Below, in pieces: positions 51,789 through 60,408 of a stretch of DNA of 64,000 bases. Made by a program: the position numbers and the translations under genes. The stretch comes from JACDAN01 sp035535195 (GTDB taxonomy: Bacteria > Actinomycetota > Thermoleophilia > Gaiellales > Gaiellaceae). The stretch lies in the NCBI GenBank assembly GCA_035535195.1, contig DATLQK010000075.1, forward strand, positions 1 through 64,000, given 5' to 3'. The notes below the pieces were generated by a model, which was not told the DNA's origin, searched no databases, and worked only from the letters and a program-made list of their open reading frames with translations. How positions within the stretch are numbered: the stretch's first letter is position 1; the number at the start of each line of letters is the position of its first letter.

Positions 51789-52000
51789 CAGCCGTCCTCG
51801 TCATCGTGTCGTCGTCGTAGAACGTCAAGGTCACCGTGGGTGCTTATCGGGGGCACCCCCAGCTAAAGATGCAGATCGCAGTGGCGCCGCGATAGTGGCA
51901 TGTTGCGACACGGCTGTAACGGACACTTTTAGGGGTCGGGGACCGGTGAGCCCTGCTCCTCGCTGGAGCCTCGCCCACTTGCCGCAGCCGCAGCCGTGCG
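51789..52000. other. Intergenic region with a GGGTGC/GCACCC hairpin
   Basis: The 212 bases between two minus-strand small genes are less GC-rich than the neighbours. The only structure seen is an inverted repeat GGGTGC (51838-51843) and GCACCC (51853-51858). No ORF with a ribosome-binding site was found. Confidence 0.4.
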
Positions 52001-52105
52001 CTAGCCCGAGACGCTCGTCTCTAGCAAGGCACCCAGGAGCCAGGCGACCAGCGAAAGTGCCAGGAAAGCGAGCACGATGATGAGGGCGAGACGGCCGGGC
52101 GTCAT
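52001..52105 (-). CDS. 34-aa single-TM protein coupled to the polyproline protein
   Basis: ATG 52105 overlaps the stop of the upstream secreted-protein gene by one base (TGATG), so its translation is probably coupled. The peptide MTPGRLALIIVLAFLALSLV is nearly all membrane helix, with a short tail ending ETSVSG. No family is recognised. Overlap with a protein that itself looks exported suggests a small membrane partner. Confidence 0.5.
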   Translation of the reverse strand: MTPGRLALIIVLAFLALSLVAWLLGALLETSVSG

Positions 52106-52923
52106 CAGCCGATCCCGGCCTCGGTCACCATCTGGGTGTTGTTGTCGAAGAACCGGATCGTGAGGAATGGCCACTTCGTCGACACCCACCCGAAGCCCGC
52201 GAACTCCAGCTTCCAGACGTACTTGAAGTCCACGAACTTCGCGTAGCGCACGTGCTGAGGAAAGCCTTCGGCGTTGCCGCCGTAGTTCCACGGCCAGCGC
52301 GAGAACGTCGACTTCCCGCTACGGCTCTTTACGGTCACGATGCCGTTGTTCGGCCGGTAGCAGACCGTGTATTCAGCGAGGTAGTGATTCACGTCGACCC
52401 ACCCGGCCTCACTGATGACGTCGGTGACCTTCTGCGTCTTGCACCGCGATGTGCTCGTCAGGCAGAACGAGTCAACCGCCGAGACGGAGCTGTACCACTG
52501 CTCCGCATCGACGCCCGCGGTGCCGCAGGCGTAGCTAGCTTCGCCCCACGCGACGTTCGCATAGAGCTCGTTGTCGCCCTCGTTGTTGTCGCTCGGGTTC
52601 TGCAAGCACCCATAGTCCTGCTGCCAGTCCCGAGCGCCGTCGCCATCGTTGTCCCAGCCGTCCGAACAGGCCGGCGGAGGCGGAGCCGGTGGAGGCGGTG
52701 GAGGCGGCGGGGGCGGCGGAGGCGGCGGACAGTACAGGCCTGTCAGGCACTCGCCCAGCGGCGGATCGACGGCAACCGCACTCGGCACCGCCGCGAGGAA
52801 GGCGAAGACCATCACGCCTACCGCGATGCATCTGCCCCTGGTCTCAAGCCGTATTGCATTCGATCGCCCTCCTCGGAAGGGGAGGCCGAAGATCAGGATC
52901 GCAAGCAGGATCAGGCGTTTCAT
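52105..52923 (-). CDS. Exported protein with polyproline linker and DNDGDG calcium-type motif (272 aa)
   Basis: ATG 52923 follows AGAGGAG with good spacing. Two hydrophobic segments (residues 1-16 and 33-51, the latter ending AVPSAVA, a signal-peptidase-like site) come first. Then CLTGLYC, 14 consecutive prolines and four more, and CSDGWDNDGDGARDW, the Asp-rich motif common in secreted calcium-binding proteins. Residues 115-272 form a Cys- and aromatic-rich domain of unknown fold (WYSSVSAVDSFCLTSTSRC, ending VSTKWPFLTIRFFDNNTQM). The second signal-like segment could mean that translation also starts internally. EF-P would be needed for the proline run. Confidence 0.65.
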   Translation of the reverse strand: MKRLILLAILIFGLPFRGGRSNAIRLETRGRCIAVGVMVFAFLAAVPSAVAVDPPLGECLTGLYCPPPPPPPPPPPPPPAPPPPACSDGWDNDGDGARDWQQDYGCLQNPSDNNEGDNELYANVAWGEASYACGTAGVDAEQWYSSVSAVDSFCLTSTSRCKTQKVTDVISEAGWVDVNHYLAEYTVCYRPNNGIVTVKSRSGKSTFSRWPWNYGGNAEGFPQHVRYAKFVDFKYVWKLEFAGFGWVSTKWPFLTIRFFDNNTQMVTEAGIG

Positions 52924-53024
52924 GGTGAGCTCCTCTGTTGTCGAATGCGACAACGGTAGACGCCGGAAACGCGGTTCCCGTCCCAGGTGCGAGAGAAGTC
53001 ACCGAGTCGGCACGCACTCATTAC

Positions 53025-53030
53025 TACGAT
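53025..53030 (+). promoter_or_regulatory. -10 element (TACGAT) of the leaderless M20 peptidase gene
   Basis: TACGAT ends 7 bases before ATG 53038; no Shine-Dalgarno lies between. Confidence 0.55.
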
Positions 53031-53037
53031 TCGGCGC

Positions 53038-54174
53038 ATGTCGAGCTGGGCCCCCGACGTGGTCGCGCTCTTCACCGAGCTGGCGGCGATCCCGAGCCCG
53101 CCCGGCTCGGAGCGGGAAGTCGCCGACCGCGTCGCCACCTACCTCGGGGGCCTCGGCCTCGAGGTGACCGAGGACGACGCCGGCTCCCGAATCGACTCGA
53201 ACGTTGGAAACCTCCTCGCCCGGCTGGCGCCGACGGCGCCGAACGGCGGCACGCCGATCTTCCTCTGCGCGCATCTCGACACCGTGCAGCCGACCGGGCC
53301 GCTCGAGCCGGTCGTCGACGAGGGCATCGTCCGGAACGCAGGTGGCACGATCCTCGGCGCCGACAACAAGGCGGCGGTCGCCTCCATGCTCGAGGCGGCC
53401 AGGCTGATCCTGTCCGAGAACCGCCCCCACGCGGGCCTCGAGCTCCTGTTCACCCCGAAGGAGGAGGTCGGCCTGCAGGGCGCCAAGGCGTTCGACGCGG
53501 AGCGCCTCGAGGCAACCGTGGGGTTCGTCTTCGACCACGCGGCGCCGATCGGCGAGGTCATGCTCGGCGCGCCCCACGCACGGGCACTCGAGGTGACGAT
53601 GCGGGGCCGCTCGGCTCACGCCGGGATGGCGCCGGAGGAAGGCCGTTCCGCGATCGCCGCGGCCGCGCGGGCGATCGCGGACTTTCGTCTCGGCCGCATC
53701 GACGAGGAGACGACGGCCAGCGTGGGGCTGATCCACGGCGGGACGGCCAAGAACATCGTCCCCGACCGCTGCACGTTCTCGATCGACGTGCGCTCGCACG
53801 ACGAGCGGAAGCTCTCCGACCTCGTGCAGGAGCTGCTCGAGACGATCACGTTCGCCGCCTCGTTGGAGCAGTGCGAGGCGGACACGACCGTCGACCACAG
53901 CTATCGCGGCTACCGCTTCTCGCGCGGTGACCTGCCGGTGCGGCTCGCGGCGGAGGCGCTGACGCGGACCGGGATCGAGCCGGTGTACGGGCTCGGAGGC
54001 GGCGGTGCCGACGCCAACGTCTTCAACGAGCGCGGCGTTCCGTGCCTCAACCTGGCCAACGGGATGACCGCAATCCACACGCCGGACGAGCACATCGCCG
54101 TCGCCGATCTCGAGCGGATGGTCGAGGTCGCGCTCGCGCTCGTGGACGTCGCTCGCGAAGCCGATGCCACTTAG
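53038..54174 (+). CDS. M20 family metallopeptidase, PepT-like (378 aa)
   Basis: This is a zinc di- or tripeptidase. CAHLDTVQPTGP and GGTILGADNKAAVASML hold the first zinc ligands and catalytic Asp. TPKEEVGLQGAKAF has the general-base Glu and VFDHAAPIGEVM follows. The dimerisation domain (residues 180-290) has GRSAHAGMAPEEGRSAI. The last zinc His is in GMTAIHTPDEHI. ATG 53038 was chosen over 52987 on homology and on the -10. It overlaps the DUF3866 gene by 11 bases. Confidence 0.9.
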   Translation: MSSWAPDVVALFTELAAIPSPPGSEREVADRVATYLGGLGLEVTEDDAGSRIDSNVGNLLARLAPTAPNGGTPIFLCAHLDTVQPTGPLEPVVDEGIVRNAGGTILGADNKAAVASMLEAARLILSENRPHAGLELLFTPKEEVGLQGAKAFDAERLEATVGFVFDHAAPIGEVMLGAPHARALEVTMRGRSAHAGMAPEEGRSAIAAAARAIADFRLGRIDEETTASVGLIHGGTAKNIVPDRCTFSIDVRSHDERKLSDLVQELLETITFAASLEQCEADTTVDHSYRGYRFSRGDLPVRLAAEALTRTGIEPVYGLGGGGADANVFNERGVPCLNLANGMTAIHTPDEHIAVADLERMVEVALALVDVAREADAT

Positions 54175-55150
54175 CCTCACGCGGGGAACGGTCACGGCCG
54201 TCCGGCCGCACGACGAACTGCTCCATCTTCACGTCGACGGGAAGCCTGCGATCGCGTATCCCCGGCTGACCGGGCCGGTCGAGGTGGGCGACGAGGTAAT
54301 CGTGAACGTCCAGGCGCGCGAGCTCGGGTTGGGCTCGGGCGGCTTCGACGTCCTCTACCTGAACCTCACCCGCGGGCTGGACGCCGAGGCCGAGCCCGAG
54401 GCGCACGTGATGAGCCTCCCCTACACGCCACTCCAGGCGGCCATGCGCCACGTGGAGGAGGACGGCCCGCTCGTCGAGACGCTGAACGGGCTGCCGGTTG
54501 TCTGCTGCACCGTCCACAGCCAGGTCGCCCCCGTGTGCGCAGGGCTCAGGCGTCGGAAACTGCGGGTCGCCTACGTGCAGGTGGCGGGAGGTGCGCTGCC
54601 GGTCTCGCTCTCCGATGCGCTCCGGGCGCTGAAGCGGGAGGACCTGATCCGCGTCGCGGTCGCCGTCGCGCCGTGTTTCGACGGCGACGCGCAGGCCGTG
54701 ACGGTGGCGTCCGCGCTCGCGTGGGCCGCGGGCCAGGGGTACGACGCCGTCGTCTCGTCCGTCGGCCCCGGCATCGTCGGGACCGCAAGCCCGTTCGGCC
54801 ACGGGGGCCTGGCCGCGGCCGAGGTCGCGAACACGTCGCGAGCCCTGGGCGGCGAGCCGATCCTCGCGGTGCGGTACTCCGACGCCGACTCGCGGGAGCG
54901 GCACCGCGGCGTCTCGCATCACACGAGGTCGGTCCTCGGGCTCTGCGGGCCCGGAGTGACGATCGCGTGGCCACGCGGCCTCGATGCGCCGGAGTGGCTG
55001 GAGCCGCGGGAGGAGGTCGACGTCGAGGGTTGGCACGAGGATTGCGGCCGGCTCCCTCTCTCCCACATGGGGCGCGGCCTGGAGGACGACCCGTGTTTCT
55101 TCATGACCGCGTTCGCCGCCGGCCGCGTCGCCCGCGAGCGCGTCGCCTGA
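54164..55150 (+). CDS. DUF3866 family protein (328 aa)
   Basis: The beginning SLTRGTVTAVRPHDELLHLHV, then YLNLTRGLDAEAEPEAHVMSL, PVVCCTVHSQVAPVCAGL and SVGPGIVGTASPFGHGGLAAAE match the actinobacterial DUF3866 family as remembered. The function is unknown. His and Cys residues (CTVHSQ, RHRGVSHHTRSVLG) suggest possible metal binding. It is linked to the M20 peptidase and the reductase by overlapping ends. Confidence 0.8.
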   Translation: MPLSLTRGTVTAVRPHDELLHLHVDGKPAIAYPRLTGPVEVGDEVIVNVQARELGLGSGGFDVLYLNLTRGLDAEAEPEAHVMSLPYTPLQAAMRHVEEDGPLVETLNGLPVVCCTVHSQVAPVCAGLRRRKLRVAYVQVAGGALPVSLSDALRALKREDLIRVAVAVAPCFDGDAQAVTVASALAWAAGQGYDAVVSSVGPGIVGTASPFGHGGLAAAEVANTSRALGGEPILAVRYSDADSRERHRGVSHHTRSVLGLCGPGVTIAWPRGLDAPEWLEPREEVDVEGWHEDCGRLPLSHMGRGLEDDPCFFMTAFAAGRVARERVA

Positions 55151-55923
55151 TGGAGGAACGCCGCCTCGGCCCGGTGGTCGGGCTCGGCACGTGGAACACG
55201 TTCGGCGGCGATGTCGAGCTCGCCACGGATGTCGTCGGCGCCGCCTTCGCGTCGGGCGCGCGCGTCTTTGACAGCTCGCCGATGTACGGGCGCGCGGAGC
55301 CGTCGCTCGCCGGCGCCCTCGAAGGGAAGCGCGGGCAAGGGATCGTCGCAACGAAGATCTGGGCGCCGACGGTCGAGCAGGCGAGCGAGCAGTTCCTCCG
55401 CCAGCTCGAATGGTTCGGGCGGGTCGAGATCGAGCAGGTGCACAACCTCGTCTCCTGGCGCGAGCACCTGCCGTGGCTCGAGGAGGCGAAGGCGGCCGGG
55501 ACGGTCGACCGGATCGGCGTCACCCACTACAGCCCGCTCGCCTTCGACGAGCTGGCCGAGGCGCTCAGGACCCGCCGGTTCGACACCGTGCAGCTGCCGT
55601 TGAACCCACACGAACGCCTCGCCGAGCGCCGGCTCCTGCCGCTCGCGGTCGAGCTCGACATCCCCGTGATCGTGATGCGGCCTCTGGGTGAGGGCGAGCT
55701 GCTCGAGGATTCGCCCCTGCCGGAGGAGCTGGAGCCGCTGGCGGAGTTCGGCGTCGACACGTGGCCCCAGGCGCTCCTCAAGTGGGCACTGTCCGACGAC
55801 CGCGTGGACGTGGTGATCCCGGCGACGCGAAACCCGCTGCATGCCGCCGAGGACGCGCGGGCCGGCGAACCACCGTGGTTCGGCCCGGAGGAGCGCCGGT
55901 TCGTCGAAGAGCTCGCGGGGTAA
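55150..55923 (+). CDS. Aldo/keto reductase (257 aa)
   Basis: The TIM-barrel oxidoreductase signature is present: VVGLGTWNTFGGD, GARVFDSSPMYGRAEPSLA (catalytic Asp and Tyr), IVATKIW (Lys) and EQVHNLVSWREHLPWL (His). VVIPATRNPLHAAEDARAG is the NADPH-binding C-terminal motif. ATG 55150 overlaps the DUF3866 stop by one base. Substrate unknown. Confidence 0.9.
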   Translation: MEERRLGPVVGLGTWNTFGGDVELATDVVGAAFASGARVFDSSPMYGRAEPSLAGALEGKRGQGIVATKIWAPTVEQASEQFLRQLEWFGRVEIEQVHNLVSWREHLPWLEEAKAAGTVDRIGVTHYSPLAFDELAEALRTRRFDTVQLPLNPHERLAERRLLPLAVELDIPVIVMRPLGEGELLEDSPLPEELEPLAEFGVDTWPQALLKWALSDDRVDVVIPATRNPLHAAEDARAGEPPWFGPEERRFVEELAG

Positions 55924-55935
55924 GGTTCCGCCGCC

Positions 55936-57060
55936 TTGAACATCGGCGTGGCCAAGGAGATCAAGCCGGACGAGTACCGCGTTGCGCTCACGCCGGCGGG
56001 CGCGCTCGAGCTGGTTCAGACCGGCCATTCCGTGCTCGTCGAGAGCGGCGCGGGGGAGGGAAGCGCGTTCGCGGACTCGGAATACGTGCGCGTCGGCGCG
56101 CGGATCGGGACCGTGCAGGAGGTATGGGCGGACTCGGAGCTCGTGCTCAAGGTTAAGGAGCCGCTGCTGGAGGAGTTCCCGCGGCTCCGGGAAGGCCAGA
56201 TCCTCTTCACCTACCTCCACCTCGCGGCCAGCGAGGAGCTGACGCGGGCGCTGATGGACAGCGGCGCGACGTGCGTCGCCTACGAGACGGTCGAGACCGA
56301 CGACCGCGCGTTGCCGCTCCTGGCGCCGATGAGCGAGATCGCGGGCCGTCTTGCCGCGCAGGCGGGGGCGACGTTCCTGGAGAAGCCCCTCGGCGGGCGG
56401 GGGCTCCTGCTCGGCGGTGTGCCGGGGGTCTCGCCCGGCTCGGTCGTCGTGATTGGCGGCGGGATGGTCGGGTACAACAGCGCCGTGATCGCGCTCGGGC
56501 TGGGCGCCAAGGTGACCATCCTCGAGCGCTCGATCGACCGGATGCGCCACCTGGAAGAGGTGCTCGGGGCGCGGGTGACGCTGCTGATGTCCTCGAGCCT
56601 TCAGATCCAGGAGTCCGTCGCGCAGGCGGACGTCGTGATCGGCGCGGTGCTGATCCCCGGCGCGCTCGCCCCGAAGCTGATCACGCGCGAGATGGTGGCC
56701 GGGATGAAGGAGGGCTCGGTGATCGCGGACGTCGCGATCGACCAGGGCGGCTGCGTCGAGACCTCGCACCCGACGACGCACTCCGAGCCGGTGTTCGTCG
56801 TCGACGGAGTGATCCACTACTGCGTCGCGAACATGCCGGGCGCGGTTCCGATCACGTCCACGAAGGCGCTCACCAACGCGACGCTGCCGTACGTCGAGGA
56901 GATCGCCGACCACGGTCTCCGCGAGGCGATCGCCCGCGATCCGGCACTGGCGCGCGGCGTCAACGTGATCGACGGGAAGATCACGTACGAGGCGGTCGCG
57001 GAGGCCCACGGCCTCGAGTTCACGCCGCTCGAGGACGTGCTCCGGCTGGAGCCGGTCTAA
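55936..57060 (+). CDS. ald: Alanine dehydrogenase
   Basis: This enzyme interconverts L-alanine and pyruvate with NAD. IGVAKEIKPDEYRVALTPAGA is the N-terminal signature. KVKEPLLEE has the pyruvate-binding Lys, and FTYLHLAAS the catalytic His. The Rossmann loop is VVIGGGMVGYNSAVIALGLGA, and VIADVAIDQGGC and HYCVANMPGAVPITST follow. It is 374 residues long. TTG 55936 is the start. TAAGGT (55921-55926, including the upstream TAA stop) lies 9 bases upstream. Confidence 0.95.
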   Translation: MNIGVAKEIKPDEYRVALTPAGALELVQTGHSVLVESGAGEGSAFADSEYVRVGARIGTVQEVWADSELVLKVKEPLLEEFPRLREGQILFTYLHLAASEELTRALMDSGATCVAYETVETDDRALPLLAPMSEIAGRLAAQAGATFLEKPLGGRGLLLGGVPGVSPGSVVVIGGGMVGYNSAVIALGLGAKVTILERSIDRMRHLEEVLGARVTLLMSSSLQIQESVAQADVVIGAVLIPGALAPKLITREMVAGMKEGSVIADVAIDQGGCVETSHPTTHSEPVFVVDGVIHYCVANMPGAVPITSTKALTNATLPYVEEIADHGLREAIARDPALARGVNVIDGKITYEAVAEAHGLEFTPLEDVLRLEPV

Positions 57061-57197
57061 CTCTCTGCAGGCGCCGTTCGCTTCTTGCGCGGGCCCGTCG
57101 GCGTGAAGCGCACGACGAGCCAGGTGACCCCCGCGGCCAGCGAGATGACGGCCACGATGAAGATCACCATCCCGATCAGTCCGAGAACGGTGCCCAA
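57057..57197 (-). CDS. 46-aa single-TM protein with basic tail
   Basis: TTG 57197 starts MGTVLGLIGMVIFIVAVISL, one helix to about residue 29, then a basic tail ending RKKRTAPAES. Its -10 TATTGT (complement of 57207-57212) overlaps the deoB -10 on the other strand. It converges on ald with a 3-base stop overlap. No family is recognised, but the clear promoter and coding pattern argue that it is expressed. Confidence 0.5.
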   Translation of the reverse strand: MGTVLGLIGMVIFIVAVISLAAGVTWLVVRFTPTGPRKKRTAPAES

Positions 57198-57205
57198 GAC
57201 GGGCC

Positions 57206-57212
57206 TACAATA
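57206..57212. promoter_or_regulatory. Symmetric bidirectional -10 (TACAATA/TATTGTA)
   Basis: The plus strand reads TACAAT (57206-57211), 10 bases before the deoB ATG. The minus strand reads TATTGT, 9 bases before TTG 57197. A single near-symmetric element could open the duplex for both divergent genes. Confidence 0.55.
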
Positions 57213-57221
57213 GCCGTCGCT

Positions 57222-58388
57222 ATGCCGCGCGCGTGCGTCATCGTGCTCGACGCCGTGGGGGCGGGCGAACTGCCTGACGCAGCGGAGTACGGCGACGAGG
57301 GCTCGGACACGCTCGGGAACGTCGCCAAGGCCGTCGGCGGGCTGGATCTGCCCAACCTCGAGGCCTTCGGGCTCGGGAACGTCAAGGAGCTCGAGGGCTG
57401 CCGCCCGCAGCCGGGGGCGCCGGCCGTCGCGGGGCGGCTCGTGGAGCGGTCGAAAGGGAAGGACACGACGACCGGCCACTGGGAGCTGATGGGCGTGGTG
57501 ACGGCGCAGCCCTTTCCGACGTACCCGCACGGCTTCCCGCACGACGTGCTCGACCCGTTCATGCACCGGACAGCGCGCGGCGTCCTCGGGAACAAGGCAG
57601 CGTCGGGGACGGAGATCATCGACGAGCTCGGCGAGGAGCACCAGCGCACGGGGAAGTGGATCGTCTACACCTCGGCGGACTCGGTCTTCCAGATCGCCGC
57701 GAACGTGGACACGATTCCGCTGGACGAGCTCTACCACGGCTGCGAGATCGCCCGCGAGATCCTGACCGGCAAGCACGCCGTCGGCCGCGTAATCGCTCGG
57801 CCGTTCGAGGGCGAGTCCGGGAACTACGTCCGGACTGCCGACCGGCACGACTGGTCGCTCAAGCCCCGGCAGCCGAACTACCTGACGCTCGTCCGCGAGG
57901 CGGGGCACAAGGTGCACGGCGTCGGGAAGATCCGTGACATCTTCGCCGGCGTCGACATCGACGAGTCGCACCCGACGAAGTCGAACGTCGAGGGGATCAC
58001 GGTCACCGAGCAGCTCCTCCGCGAGCTCGAGGACGGGGTCGTGTTCGTCAACCTCGTGGAGACGGACATGCTCTGGGGCCACCGGAACGACCCGGTCAAC
58101 TTCCACCGGTGCCTGCAGGACTTCGACCGGCGGTTCCCGGATCTCCTCGCGCAGCTGCACCAGGGCGACCTGCTGATCATCACCTCGGACCACGGCTGCG
58201 ACCCGACCACGCCGTCGACCGACCACTCCCGCGAGCACGCGATGCTGATCGCGTACGTCGAGGGGCGGAACGCCGGCGGTGCGACGCACGAGGGCGAGTT
58301 CGCGGACGTCGGGGCGACGGTGAACGCGTGGCTGGGAGGCAAGACGTCTCCGCGGGGTGTCCCCGGCAGCCCGATCATCGAGCCTTGA
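57222..58388 (+). CDS. deoB: Phosphopentomutase
   Basis: This enzyme interconverts (deoxy)ribose 1- and 5-phosphate. The alkaline-phosphatase-superfamily metal sites are intact: IVLDAVGAGELPDAAEYGD, SKGKDTTTGHWELMG (catalytic Thr) and TSDHGCDPTTPSTDHSREH. VNLVETDMLWGHRNDP is also characteristic. It is 388 residues long. ATG 57222 is the first codon with homology. It heads a three-gene unit with a methyltransferase and pyrimidine-nucleoside phosphorylase. Confidence 0.95.
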   Translation: MPRACVIVLDAVGAGELPDAAEYGDEGSDTLGNVAKAVGGLDLPNLEAFGLGNVKELEGCRPQPGAPAVAGRLVERSKGKDTTTGHWELMGVVTAQPFPTYPHGFPHDVLDPFMHRTARGVLGNKAASGTEIIDELGEEHQRTGKWIVYTSADSVFQIAANVDTIPLDELYHGCEIAREILTGKHAVGRVIARPFEGESGNYVRTADRHDWSLKPRQPNYLTLVREAGHKVHGVGKIRDIFAGVDIDESHPTKSNVEGITVTEQLLRELEDGVVFVNLVETDMLWGHRNDPVNFHRCLQDFDRRFPDLLAQLHQGDLLIITSDHGCDPTTPSTDHSREHAMLIAYVEGRNAGGATHEGEFADVGATVNAWLGGKTSPRGVPGSPIIEP

Positions 58389-59086
58389 TGCACGACCCGG
58401 CAGTCGTCCGCGCCGAGTACGCGGACGAGACGCGGCTCGCAGCCCGGAAGGCCGCGCACACAGGGGCCGAGGGCCCGGACGCACGCGAGGTGCTATTCGA
58501 GGCGGTGGTCGAGCGGGGGCCGGCGCGGATCCTCGAGGTCGGGTGCGGCGAGGGCGAGCTCGCCGAGCGACTGGGACGGGAGACGTCGGCCGACGTGGTC
58601 GCGATCGACCAGTCGCGGCGGATGGTGGAGCTCGCCCGTGCGCGTGGGGTCGACGCGCGGGTGGGCCGGGCGGAAGAGCTCGAGTTCGACGACGCGAGCT
58701 TCGACTGCATGGTGGCGGCGTGGATGCTCTACCACGTCGAGGAGCTGGATCAGGCGCTTGGCGAGCTCGCGCGGGTCCTCGCACCGCGCGGGCGGCTCGT
58801 CGCCGTCACGAATGGTCAGGATCATCTGAAAGAGCTCTATGAGCTCATCGGTTGCGACAGAGTCGAGAATCAGTTCACCGCCGAAGTCGCCGATGAAGCG
58901 CTCCCGAGACGGTTCCCGCGGGTGGAGCGCCGGGACGCGCACGGCTGGATCGTCTTCCCCGACTCGGATGCGGCTCAGACGTACGTGTCGTCGCTCGTCG
59001 CGCTCGAGGGGGCCCGGGTTCCGCCGCGGGACGGAGAGATTCGCGCCCGCCGCCTGCCCTCGATCTTCGTGGCCGAGAAGGCGTGA
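58388..59086 (+). CDS. Class I SAM-dependent methyltransferase (232 aa)
   Basis: ILEVGCGEGELAERLG is motif I, VVAIDQSRRMVELARARG the acidic ribose loop, and FDCMVAAWMLYHVEELDQAL motif IV of Methyltransf_11/25 enzymes. ATG 58388 overlaps the deoB stop by one base, and GTGA couples its end to the phosphorylase gene, so it is embedded in a nucleoside operon. Its acceptor is unknown. Confidence 0.85.
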   Translation: MHDPAVVRAEYADETRLAARKAAHTGAEGPDAREVLFEAVVERGPARILEVGCGEGELAERLGRETSADVVAIDQSRRMVELARARGVDARVGRAEELEFDDASFDCMVAAWMLYHVEELDQALGELARVLAPRGRLVAVTNGQDHLKELYELIGCDRVENQFTAEVADEALPRRFPRVERRDAHGWIVFPDSDAAQTYVSSLVALEGARVPPRDGEIRARRLPSIFVAEKA

Positions 59087-60378
59087 TCAGGCCCGCCGAG
59101 CTGATCCAGCGGAAGCGCGACGGCGAGGAGCTTGGGGACGACGAGATCGCCGCGCTGATCCTCGGCTATGCGCGCGGCGAAATCCCGGACTACCAGCTCG
59201 CCGCGTTCGCGATGGCCGTGTACTTCCGCGGGCTCTCGCCGCGGGAGACGTACGCGCTGACCGATGCAATGGTCCGCAGCGGCGAGACGATCGACCTCGA
59301 GGCGGAGATCGGCCGGCCGGTCGCCGACAAGCACTCGACGGGCGGCGTCGGGGACAAGGCGTCGCTCGTGGTGGGGCCGCTCGTGGCCGCGTGTGGGGTC
59401 CCGTTCGGGAAGATGAGCGGACGGGGACTGGGCCACACCGGCGGGACGCTGGACAAGCTCGAGTCGATCCCGGGCTACCGCGTCGAGCTCTCGCGCGAGG
59501 AGTTCGTCGACCAGGTGCGGGACGTCGGGCTCGCGGTGATCGGGCAGACGGCCGACCTCGTGCCCGCGGACAAGCACCTCTACGCGCTGCGCGACGTCAC
59601 CGCGACGGTCGAGAACGTCTCGCTGATCGCGGCCAGCATCATGTCCAAGAAGATCGCCGCGGGCGCGAACGCGATCGTCCTGGACGTCAAGGTCGGCGAC
59701 GGCGCCTTCATGAAGACGCTCGACGACGCGCGACAGCTCGCCGGCGCGATGCTCGAGCTCGGCCGCCGCGCGAACCGGCAGGTCATCTGCGAGCTGACCG
59801 ACATGGACCAGCCGCTCGGGCAGGCGGTCGGGAACGCGCTCGAGATTCGCGAGGCCGTTGCGGCGCTCCGCGGCGACGGTCCTCCCGACCTGACGGAGCT
59901 CGCGGTCGTGTCGGCCGCGCACCTCGTCACGCTCGTCGACGGGATCGGCGAGCTCGAGGCGCGCGGGCGCGTCGAGGCGGCGCTCCGGGACGGCTCAGCG
60001 CTCGACGCGTACGACCGCTGGATCCGCGCGCAGGGGGGCGACCCCTCCGAGGAGGCGCTGTCGATTGCGCCCGTCGTCCGCACGGTCGCGGCCGAGCGTG
60101 ACGCCTACGTTTCCCGTCTCGACGCGCTTGGGATCGGCGTGGCGGCGATGCGCCTCGGGGCGGGGCGGGCCACGAAGGCCGACGAGATCGACCATGCAGT
60201 CGGTGTCGTCTGCATGCGCAAGCGCGGCGAGCCGGTCCGAGCCGGCGAGCCGCTGGCGGAGATCCACGCGCAGGACGAGCGCATGGCCGACGCGGTCGCG
60301 GCCGAGGTCGCCGCGGCCTTCGAGCTGAGCGACGAGGAGCCGCCGCGTGCCGGCGTGATCCTCGAGACCCTCAGCTGA
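59083..60378 (+). CDS. pdp: Pyrimidine-nucleoside (thymidine) phosphorylase
   Basis: This enzyme phosphorolyses pyrimidine nucleosides, feeding deoB with pentose 1-phosphate. The family signature SGRGLGHTGGTLDKLESIPG is present with DKHSTGGVGDKASL, SIMSKKIAAGANAIVLDVKVG and GAFMKT. The C-terminal lobe (residues 340-431) completes the usual alpha/beta structure. It is 431 residues long. Whether it prefers thymidine only (deoA) or also uridine (pdp) is unresolved. GTG 59083 overlaps the methyltransferase. Confidence 0.93.
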   Translation: MIRPAELIQRKRDGEELGDDEIAALILGYARGEIPDYQLAAFAMAVYFRGLSPRETYALTDAMVRSGETIDLEAEIGRPVADKHSTGGVGDKASLVVGPLVAACGVPFGKMSGRGLGHTGGTLDKLESIPGYRVELSREEFVDQVRDVGLAVIGQTADLVPADKHLYALRDVTATVENVSLIAASIMSKKIAAGANAIVLDVKVGDGAFMKTLDDARQLAGAMLELGRRANRQVICELTDMDQPLGQAVGNALEIREAVAALRGDGPPDLTELAVVSAAHLVTLVDGIGELEARGRVEAALRDGSALDAYDRWIRAQGGDPSEEALSIAPVVRTVAAERDAYVSRLDALGIGVAAMRLGAGRATKADEIDHAVGVVCMRKRGEPVRAGEPLAEIHAQDERMADAVAAEVAAAFELSDEEPPRAGVILETLS

Positions 60379-60396
60379 GGGGCGCGGCCGCGAGGC

Positions 60397-60402
60397 TACG
60401 CT
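60397..60402 (+). promoter_or_regulatory. -10 element (TACGCT) of leaderless mutM
   Basis: TACGCT ends exactly 6 bases before GTG 60409; no Shine-Dalgarno sequence. Confidence 0.55.
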
Positions 60403-60408
60403 AGCCCG

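Noticed and set aside
51838..51858. GGGTGC/GCACCC inverted repeat as a terminator
   Set aside because: Only 6 bp with a 9-base loop and no T-run on either strand, so it is recorded only as an intergenic feature.
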